Shown in pieces: positions 57,181 to 64,000 of a stretch of DNA of 64,000 bases. Source of the DNA: Xestospongia muta (taxonomy: Eukaryota > Porifera > Demospongiae > Haplosclerida > Petrosiidae). The notes beneath the pieces were generated by a model that saw only the letters and a program-made list of their open reading frames with translations, searched no databases and was not told the DNA's origin. The stretch is from positions 5,320,923 through 5,384,922 of the forward strand of contig OY848922.1 of the NCBI GenBank assembly GCA_963693285.1, written 5' to 3'. A program made the position numbers and the translations under genes. Position 1 is the stretch's first letter. Every line of letters begins with the position of its first letter.

Positions 57181-58226
57181 CTGCCTCTCATATTTGCAAG
57201 TGGACAGAAAAAGACCCTACATTATCAAGAATTCACCACTTCCTCCTTCACGGTTGGCCAGAAACAATTTCTGATTCCAATTTCCGACCTTACTTCAATT
57301 GTTGTGAAGAACTGAGTGCTGTAGATGGCTGTATTCTTTGGGGGGCTAGAGTTGTGATTCCCCCACCTGGACACAAGTTGGTATTATCCCAAATTTGTGA
57401 TTCTCACCCTGGGATTGGTAAAATGAAGAGTCTTGCTCGCTCGTATGTCTGGTGGCCAGGGATGGACAATGATATTGTTGCCACAGTTCAGCACTGTGAC
57501 ACTTGTCGATAACACAGACCCACCCCCCAAAGAGCCCTCCTACATCCATGGGAATGGCCTTCACACCCATGGTCCAGAGTGCACATTGACCACACTGGCC
57601 CGTTTCAAGGGAAGCTTTTCCTAGTACTGGTGGACACGCATTCCAAGTGGATAGAGGTACATATAGTTCCCACTACATCAGCTGCATCGACTATCACCAA
57701 ATTATGAGACATTTTCGCTACATTTGGTCTACCGGATCAACTAGTGTCAGATAATGGTTCCCCCCAAAGAGCCCCCCTACATCCATGGGAATGGCCTTCA
57801 CGCCCATGGTCCAGAGTGCACATTGACCACACTGGTCTATTTCAAGGGAAGCTTTTCCTAGTACTGGTGGGCATGCATTCCAAGTGGATAGAGGTACATA
57901 TAGTTCCCACTAAATCAACTAGTGTCAGATAATGGTTCCGGCTTTACTAGTGTAGAGTTCCAGCAATTTTAGCAGCCAATGGAATAAAACAAGTCTTCAT
58001 ATCGCCATACCACCCATTGTCGAATGGACTAGCTGACAGAGCAGTACAGACATTCAAGAATGCAGTAACGAAGTTAGATGCCCCAATGGAAGTTAGACTC
58101 AGTCAGTTCTTATTCAAGTATCGTATTACACCTCAGACAACAACAGGAGTCTATCCAGCCCAACTTTTGATGAGGAGGAGGTTGAAGACTCACTTAGATC
58201 TACTCCACCCAGATACAGCTATGTGA
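57181..58226 (+). pseudogene. Gypsy integrase with internal duplication
   Basis: The N-terminal HHCC zinc region is visible (HPGIGKMKSLARSYVWWPGM then CDTC), then the core with RVHIDHTGPFQGKLFLVLVD and LVSDNGS. The core start is present twice: about 57521-57757 and again 57758-57937, the second lacking roughly 55 bp internally. A later segment has NGLADRAVQTFKNAV. Frames change at the duplication. Confidence 0.82.
57521..57937. repeat. Direct duplication inside the integrase
   Basis: Both units share CAAAGAGCCC, CTACATCCATGGGAATGGCC, AAGGGAAGCTTTTCCTAGTA and end in CAACTAGTGTCAGATAATGG. Unit 1 has an extra internal stretch (about 57675-57730) absent from unit 2. Confidence 0.85.
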
Positions 58227-58556
58227 ATGAATGAAAAGCAGGAGAAAAGTACCCCAGGAAGAGCACCGAGACAATTTAATGTTGGAGAAAAGCTATATGC
58301 CAAGAATTTCCATGGACTGAAATGGATTACAGGGAGGATAGTTAAAGTTACAGGACCTGTGTCATACCAGATTGAAACAGATGAAGGATTAGTCTTACAA
58401 AGACATGTAGACCAGCTGAGAAGACGGTATGCAGATGAAACAAATGATCAGACACACAATTTCCGTCATGCGCTGATGATGAGTGGGTTGGGCAAGATGG
58501 GTTCTCCAGTAATTTCTAATACCTGTGATCCCCGGCCATCTTGTACACACGACTGA
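58227..58556 (+). CDS. Gypsy integrase C-terminal segment
   Basis: Open frame with NVGEKLYAKNFHGLKWITGR, IVKVTGPVSYQIETDEGLV and RHVDQLRRR, the DNA-binding tail typical of Gypsy integrases. Separated from the core by a stop at 58224. Confidence 0.75.
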   Translation: MNEKQEKSTPGRAPRQFNVGEKLYAKNFHGLKWITGRIVKVTGPVSYQIETDEGLVLQRHVDQLRRRYADETNDQTHNFRHALMMSGLGKMGSPVISNTCDPRPSCTHD

Positions 58557-58642
58557 TGGAACAGCTCCTATCCGACATTCAACCCGGTCTCGTCCACCTG
58601 TTGACAGGTATTCACCCTCACGTTACACTTAAAGGAGGGGGG

Positions 58643-58868
58643 TGTGGTATCTCAATGACTTTTGATGATATTAACTTAATATTCTATTCATGCTAATATA
58701 ATTATGGTAATATATTATGGTTTGTAGGTGTGAAACCACGTGTAGAACTTATAGAATATTCCATTGAGTTTTATATAGAAACGTGTGTGCATGTGTTTTC
58801 TGTGTTCGTTTGTGCTCTCACTTTTCAATCAGTTGTTTTATATTTGAAGGAGTACATAGATCACTACA
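58643..58868 (+). repeat. 3' LTR of the nested Gypsy element
   Basis: 226 bp, same ends as 54329-54554, preceded by the purine tract. About 15 mismatches to the 5' LTR (near 6.6%) indicate an old insertion. Confidence 0.93.
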
Positions 58869-59700
58869 CTGTTACAGTAATTCTCTTACTCTTTAGCTCA
58901 GATAAAATCTATCTAGGTATACATCATACCCCTTATCCTCAAGTCCATCCACCAGTGTAAGGACAACTCTGGCTGTGTGGGGTAGCTCAGGTCCTACAAG
59001 CTCTGTTGCCCGTCCATAGCATATGGCTACTTTATAAAGGTAGCCAGACACACTGTCAGCAAGTACAAATGCCTTTATACCCCAAGGAGTTGGTTTAATT
59101 TTGAGGTACTGTCAAAACGTAACCCTGCCTTTGAAGGCAATCACTGACTCATCAATAGCCACATGTTGTAAAAGAGTGTAGGATGATTGAAATGCTGGAA
59201 CTAGATGGTCAAGTAATGGCTCAATCTTATCATGTTTCAGATCACCATTGATGTTTCCAACGTGCAATGTTCCAAGGATCTGAAAGAACCTATTCCTTGG
59301 GAAGACAGATCTAAAGAAAGGTAGATCAGTAGTAGTGCTTGTTGACCAATAATTTTTCAGATTTTGTAGCTGTGTTATTCCCATATTCAATATCACTGCT
59401 ACAAACCCTTCATTTCATCTATTGTCACTGATAAACAATCTTCTTGTGACTGACCAGTTGGATCTACGTTACTACCAAATGACTGAGTAAATTTTTGGAA
59501 TGAAAAACTACTTAGCTACTACACAACTTATCAGCTCCAACTACTGTCCAATGATAATCAGGTACTGTGACACCAATACCTCTTCCTCTACCAGCACATC
59601 TTCCTCTCGCAACACCTCTTCTTATCCCAGGACCTATATCCTATTCCAAAGGTTAAATATTTTTGTCCTGATTGTCAGAGAAAACCAAATAAAGGCACTA
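58869..59700 (-). mobile_element. piggyBac remnant 2, N-terminal and central part
   Basis: Minus strand, from 59700 down: RGRCAGRGRGIGV-type Arg/Gly-rich start, then LQNLKNYWSTSTTTDLPFFR, FPRNRFFQILGTLHVGN, LLQHVAIDESVIAFKGR, then GIKAFVLADSVSGYLYK and the RVVLTLVDGLEDKG region ending at the Gypsy 3' boundary. When one CTGTT copy is ignored, the piggyBac frame carries on at 54328, so the two pieces were one element. Confidence 0.82.
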
Positions 59701-59872
59701 GGATGTTGTTTTAATAATAATTATTATTTTTAAGATTACTGTTGTTTGATAACATGCATTAATTTAATTAAATAAAACAACTGATTCACAGGAATTGCAC
59801 AATACACAACAAACCACAACTACTTTATTTACAGTGCTAGTGTCTTCCTCCTCATTACACATAATGAAGTGT

Positions 59873-60602
59873 TCACTGTAAGATAGTATATTTTTGCCTG
59901 ACTAGGCCAATTACTCTTTCGACATCAATACAGACATGAGATAGTTGACAAGAGATATCCACATCAGCTTTGCTCAGCTGTTTTTTTCCTCGAGTAAAAG
60001 GAGGTAGTTTCACTACAGCAGAGTAAAGGCCAGCACTATCATGTATATTAAAACCCCTATCTGTCAAAACTATATCACCTGGTAGTAGGTTCTCCAAAAT
60101 ACCTGTTTTCTGTCAGATGTATATCTGAAATCCTACCTCCTCATCCTTTAGATATAAATGCGATCACACCTTGTGGAGCTAATCCTATAAGGAATTTGGC
60201 AGTGTTTTAGTGCTTGTAATTAAACCAAGTTTAAGCTCTGGCTTTCAAGTTAGTGGGTCTTTCCATGAAAACTTCAAAACAGTCTATAATCACAACACAT
60301 TTTCCAAAGCTCTTTCTGAACTCCATAGGCTGAGTCCGTACCAGTTCTCCTCTATCTGGCCATTTAACAAGAGGACCCAATCGAATATACAATATATCAA
60401 TCCATTTCTTCACATGTCGTGCAATAGTTGACTGATTAACTCCAAATCTGTATGCAAGATCCTGATCCCCTAGATTAAGGAGCAGCTTCATCAAAATAAT
60501 AACAAACTGCTGAAAGCCTTTTGTGTAACAATTAGTACAGCCTACAGCACAACAGCTTTTATGTTTTCCTTTTGCCACTGAAAATGGCAGGTATGACGTC
60601 AT
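59873..60602 (-). mobile_element. DDE_Tnp_4-type transposase remnant with THAP-like start
   Basis: ATG at 60602; MTSYLPFSV then KSCCAVGCTN, which resembles the first Cys pair of a THAP finger, followed abruptly by a helix-turn-helix region (DLAYRFGVNQSTIARHVKKW), suggesting the rest of the THAP finger was lost. IIDCFEVFMERPTNLKA carries the first catalytic Asp; LPGDIVLTDRGFNIHDSAGL the second; DVERVIGLVRQKYTIL the Glu. Frameshifts and a stop separate 60231 from 60097. Closest by recall to ISL2EU/Harbinger-like elements. Confidence 0.8.
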
Positions 60603-60660
60603 TCAGCTCCTCCCATTGCATAACCTCTATACTTTAAACGAAGAGGTTGGGTATAAAAAG
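60594..60660. promoter_or_regulatory. Possible bidirectional promoter with TATA box and CRE
   Basis: GGGTATAAAAAGGCCC (TATA at about 60652) faces the plus-strand gene that starts at 60833. TGACGTCA at 60594-60601 overlaps the transposase start codon on the minus strand. The two genes diverge from this 230-bp interval. Function inferred from motifs only. Confidence 0.45.
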
Positions 60661-60832
60661 GCCCTGCCGAGGGCAAGTTAATTATTTCTTCTTCACGTGT
60701 GATTTGGTGTGAAGTTACACTTCAGTACAGCGCTTGTAAGTGCTAAACAGTAGATCTGTGTGCCTATAAAACCGTTTATTAGGTGTAAAAGGACGTCAAA
60801 TGAGCGTCATTTCATTTGAAAAACTAATAAAA

Positions 60833-61667
60833 TGGCTACTTCTGGTGTGACTTGTCCTCCCAAGATCTTATTGGGCAAGAAGAGCGTGTGAGACATGAAG
60901 TTTACTACCAAATGGAGCTGAATTTCTCGAGTGAGGCTGACAAAAAGAACTTTCTTCGACAACTAGAATTAGTGAAGTCAGTTATGTCATCAAAAAAGTC
61001 ACGACCACTCGACAATCGTGAGCTCCTTGGATTGTTATTGGACAAGCTGGGTGTGGGTGATGATGGTGACAATGATACAGTCAATGAAAGTAGTGGTGGA
61101 CCTCAGAGGGATATTGTTAAGCCAATGTTGGAATATTCAGGTAACATCTAATGACAAGGAATGACTGGCAATATTTAAGATATTATAGGTATTTTTACTG
61201 GTGGTGATGATGGAGACAATCTGTCATTGTTTGCTTGTGAGCATGACATTTCATGAACAAGTAGTAGGACTGATGCAACCATGTGACTGTCCTGCTATAA
61301 CGTGGGCGACATCATCTATAGTTCAGGTACAATGGCTTCATGTGTATTATAAGATATTTGTGACTTGTAGATTGGACATGTACTATATACAAGTTGAGTT
61401 TCATTGTCAGACTTGTCAATCTAAGCAATGGTGAGCCAGTTCAAGAGTATTTGGAGGGTGTTACTTGATCAACCAAAAGTTAGTACTTATTAAAAAGTTA
61501 TAACAATCAAAGTTTTTGTGTACTAGATGTGTTCATGCTTTCACATGTGCTGGAATTATACCTAACCAGTACGTTAACTTCAGCTGCTTTTCTGGCACTG
61601 GAACTGTTGCACAACAAGACTCAACAGCTAACACTTTCCACACAACTGTACCTTGTCCTTCAGGAAG
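60833..61667 (+). pseudogene. Divergent intron-containing gene, probably transposon-associated
   Basis: Exons by GT/AG: 60833-61140, 61189-61326 (intron of 48 bp), 61527-61667. ATG at 60833 gives MATSGVT, then a frameshift leads into SSQDLIGQEERVRHEVYYQM, NFLRQLELVKSVMSS, RELLGLLLDKLGV. Exon 2 has FTGGDDGDNLSLFACEHD and then a stop. Exon 3 reads VHAFTCAGIIPNQYVNFSCF and SGTGTVAQQD. Similar proteins are, from memory, common near invertebrate transposons, but I cannot name a domain. It is interrupted and likely dead. Confidence 0.45.
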
Positions 61668-62769
61668 GTAATATTAAGCATTGCTGCTATAACTTTATGA
61701 TATGTTGGTATAGTACTCACAGGATCATTGGCTGTGTGACTCTGTCAAGAAAGGAGCATGCTATAGCCCAAAGAAGGGAATTAGAAGCTACAAACCATAA
61801 TTTTTCTTGTATTTTTTTGTTAAAAAACTAAGTTGCTAACCTTTAATTTTGTTTTGTAGGAACAACATGCTGCCATGCTTCTTTGTCGGTTTATAATAAA
61901 CAAATGGTGTTAAATAGTGCGTAGGAGAACTGATCTGGTAAAAAAAGGCGTAGTCATGCTGATAAGCACGATAAGTCTACCGACAGTATTGAGGCCATTC
62001 TCATTTTGAATATACCCGCCATCTTGTGCCCTGGGCACACCCTTTAAATACCCGTCCCAGCGGAAGTGTTCAGAATATAGCAACGTGGAGCACGTTTACT
62101 GTTTATACTCGACCTTCTCCTTTAAGGTGGCGGTACGGTGACGTTAATAATATTCATAGCTTAACTTTTTTCTTATATAATTTCTATATCTTTTCTTGTT
62201 TTAATACCATCCTTTGACTACTAGATTATATCAATGGTCTTCAACTTCGATAAAAAATTTAAAACAAATTGCATGTATCATTCAAGAGTTACTGGAGTAA
62301 CAGTATACAGAACAAAGGTACATTTTTCTAAAAACTTCTTATAGGTAGACATTAGAAACTTACTTTGCTATTACAGTTATATGAGATCAATAATCCTATG
62401 AAAGCTTTTTTTTAATTACTGCTATACTTTCTGAGATACACTAATCAGAGTAAAATCTTTGAGAGCCTTCGGAAAACCGAACGCCATTTTTAAAAATTGG
62501 CTTCATAGGATTACTCGTACACGTGTTGTGTAAGGTTGTTCAAGATTTCTTACCTGTGCGTACTATTAGAGCTGAGGTAAATGTACCTTAGTACGACAGT
62601 TTGTACTTGCTCATTAAATTTAGGTACAAACCACTGGAATGAAGAGGTATGTCATTATCTTCGAACCACGCCCATGTTAATAATAGGTGAAATCTTTTCG
62701 CAATATGGTGGCTCTGAAAAAAACCGTTTAAATTGGAAATCTGAAGGAGTAGAAGTGAGTCTGTTGGAG
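61668..62769. other. Unassigned interval between the divergent gene and the YqaJ gene
   Basis: A GC-richer patch at about 61960-62130 (GCCATCTTGTGCCCTGGGCA, TACCCGTCCCAGCGGAAGTG) stands out from AT-rich DNA and may be regulatory or repeat sequence. Plus-strand open frames at 62026-62217 and 62581-62853 have no recognisable content. Confidence 0.35.
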
Positions 62770-63480
62770 TCACACATCAGAACTGATATCAATATCGACT
62801 ATTTCACGCACAGGCTGACCAGATGTGTGTTTTGGATTGGACAACTCAGGTAACATACAGTTGTAATAAAAGTATCTAAGCTTAGGATACATGTTCTTCC
62901 AAAAGTCAGGATTGTATTGTATCCTCTCTAGGTGATAGTCATTATCTGGAGGAGTCCAGTCAAAGAAATCGCACCAGGTCCGACCAGTAATATGTAATTG
63001 TCCCTGAATTTGATAGCAGTAGTTGTGATTATGTTTGAGGTGAAGTCGAGAATCTTTGAATGACAAGCAGAATGTTGAACAATGCTCCTTTTTGGTACTC
63101 AAGTCATGTAAAGAAGTTGATTCTGCTCTTAAGAGACATTTAATTTCTAATAGTCCATTTGGGATAGAATAACTTGGGTCTGTAACAAGTCCATCGGGCG
63201 AGGCACCTAGCCAGCAGTCCTTGGTATCTACATGTATTCCTGTTATTGATACTGATGATAGAGGTGATGAAAGCAATAGTAGTTTTAAATAATCAGTTCG
63301 TGCTTCTGCTTCATGAAGATTACCATATCTTATTCCTTTGGTTTCATGATATTTACCATATAGTAATCTTGTTGTGAGTTTCCTGAAACCAATGGTCAAT
63401 TTTCGTTTGCAGATTTCACCAAAAACTGAAGCTGTCAACCTTCCATGTCTCTGTCTTTGCCATTCTCCACTAACATCCAT
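62770..63480 (-). CDS. YqaJ-type (lambda-exonuclease-like) nuclease
   Basis: A 236-residue frame from Met at 63480, though this Met is probably internal (see 63481-64000). Motifs of the PD-(D/E)XK YqaJ family are all visible: GNLHEAEA (Glu 57), LGASPDGLV (Asp 96), LLEIKC (Glu 112, Lys 114) and YCYQIQGQLHITG (Gln 158/160). YqaJ proteins are 5'-3' exonuclease relatives used with recombination functions, and such domains occur in some eukaryotic DNA transposons, including ISL2EU-type (family recall). Same strand as the DDE_Tnp_4 remnant 2.2 kb away. No stop inside. Confidence 0.8.
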   Translation of the reverse strand: MDVSGEWQRQRHGRLTASVFGEICKRKLTIGFRKLTTRLLYGKYHETKGIRYGNLHEAEARTDYLKLLLLSSPLSSVSITGIHVDTKDCWLGASPDGLVTDPSYSIPNGLLEIKCLLRAESTSLHDLSTKKEHCSTFCLSFKDSRLHLKHNHNYCYQIQGQLHITGRTWCDFFDWTPPDNDYHLERIQYNPDFWKNMYPKLRYFYYNCMLPELSNPKHTSGQPVREIVDIDISSDV

Positions 63481-64000
63481 TGACTGTCCCGCTGTTCGTT
63501 TAGCTATTTCTTCGCCTCAGTATCATTAACTGTCAGTCTCTCAATATACTCACTACACAATCGTTTCAGTTCTGCCATATTTATATCGACATTTAAAGGA
63601 TTGTCACCATATGATGAATCTTGTCTTTGTGGTGGACATTGGTATTTTTTCATTAGTCGTTGACGTTTATATTTTTCTCTAATTTTTCCGTAAGTATCAA
63701 GCTCCAATTTTCTTCTTCTACACTGACCAAACTTAGACAAATACACTCATGGTTTTCCTATCTTCCTTTCCCAAAATTTACTTATCCACTCTGGTCCAAG
63801 CTGTACTCGAAGTGCTGCGGCCATTGAACAATGCTGAAATGATCCACCTTGAACCCAATTAAAAAACTTTCCTCCATCCATTTTACTCTGAATTGACGTA
63901 AAATTTTCACACAGATTACTAGTATGGTTACCAACTAGTTGAGAAGCTTTGGTGACAATGCGATTGCCAGCACCTTGAATAGCACTAAATAAGCCTGAAG
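63481..64000 (-). pseudogene. N-terminal part of the YqaJ protein, frameshifted and running off the window
   Basis: Minus strand from the edge: SGLFSAIQGAGNRIVTKASQ, LVGNHTSNLCENFTSIQSKM, DGGKFFNWVQGGSFQHCSMA, then LGPEWISKFWERKIGKP, an in-frame TGA near 63749, VYLSKFGQCRRRKLELDTYG onward to 63504. A one-base deletion in an A-run near 63505-63510 shifts the frame relative to the nuclease; without it the frame runs on as IAKRTAGQS before Met 63480. The gene starts beyond 64000. Confidence 0.65.

Larger units (their letters stand above)
54329..58868 (+). mobile_element. Ty3/Gypsy LTR retrotransposon, structurally complete but inactivated (4,540 bp)
   Basis: Two 226-bp LTRs, 5-bp CTGTT target duplication, a primer-site candidate after the 5' LTR and a purine tract AAAGGAGGGGGG (58631-58642) before the 3' LTR. 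Domains run gag, protease, reverse transcriptase, RNase H, integrase, which is Gypsy order; no envelope frame was seen. Stops, frameshifts, altered catalytic motifs and an internal integrase duplication show it is dead. It resembles the K02A2.6-type invertebrate group (judged by motif recall). Confidence 0.92.

Noticed and set aside
54329..58868. Envelope gene in the LTR element (retrovirus rather than retrotransposon)
   Set aside because: Less than 100 bp lies between the integrase tail frame and the 3' LTR, with no envelope-like frame.
1..64000. tRNA and rRNA genes
   Set aside because: No cloverleaf with matching A and B boxes or rRNA core motifs could be recognised by eye; a covariance-model scan would be decisive.

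Overview
The window looks like an AT-rich invertebrate nuclear genome, most plausibly a sponge. The signs are very short introns (about 48-51 bp in places) with GT/AG ends, single-ankyrin-repeat exons, many microsatellites, and animal-type transposons (Ty3/Gypsy, LINE, hAT, piggyBac, DDE_Tnp_4/YqaJ). The organism is an inference; no marker gene identifies it. I found no bacterial operons, tRNA, rRNA or CRISPR.

Host genes (about 1.4-42 kb plus one exon near 50.2 kb). Three related genes lie head to tail, all on the minus strand. Each encodes N-terminal ankyrin (ANK) repeats, then a Roc GTPase domain with a COR domain (Roco family), then small linker exons and C-terminal Death domains (DD). The layout resembles DAPK1 without its kinase. 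Gene 1 starts at 25260 and its last exon ends at 1467. A 6,816-bp tandem duplication (2547-9362 and 9376-16191, separated by 13 bp) gives it a second copy of the block holding the last ANK exons, Roc-COR, linkers and first DD. Gene 2 (36966 to 27521) keeps an open Roc-COR but its linker/DD exons are decaying. Gene 3 (exons from 41656 to 37662, plus an ANK exon at 50136-50234) is the cleanest 3' half; its ANK region is split by transposons. Exon phases are strikingly regular: full ANK exons are 99 bp and phase 0-0, and the linker/DD exons are phase 1-1, so modules can be gained, lost or skipped in frame. Known biology of these families suggests intracellular sensing with GTPase-controlled death-domain signalling; the specific job is not shown by the sequence.

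Mobile-element region (about 43-64 kb). It holds decayed Gypsy pieces (43.1-44.1, 44.8-45.7, 50.5-52.2 kb), a ZMYM1-like hAT remnant (45.9-47.2 kb), a composite repeat with a HIRAN-like fragment (47.6-48.2 kb) and a piggyBac remnant (48.4-50.0 kb). A Gypsy element with two 226-bp LTRs and a 5-bp CTGTT target duplication (54329-58868) is nested inside a second piggyBac (53664-59700). A DDE_Tnp_4 transposase remnant (59873-60602), a divergent intron-containing gene (60833-61667) and a YqaJ-type nuclease (62770 to the window end) may be one large DNA transposon. A truncated LINE lies between genes 1 and 2 (26370-27252).

Splice sites were read by eye from GT/AG signals, frame and comparison among paralogues; no transcript evidence was available.
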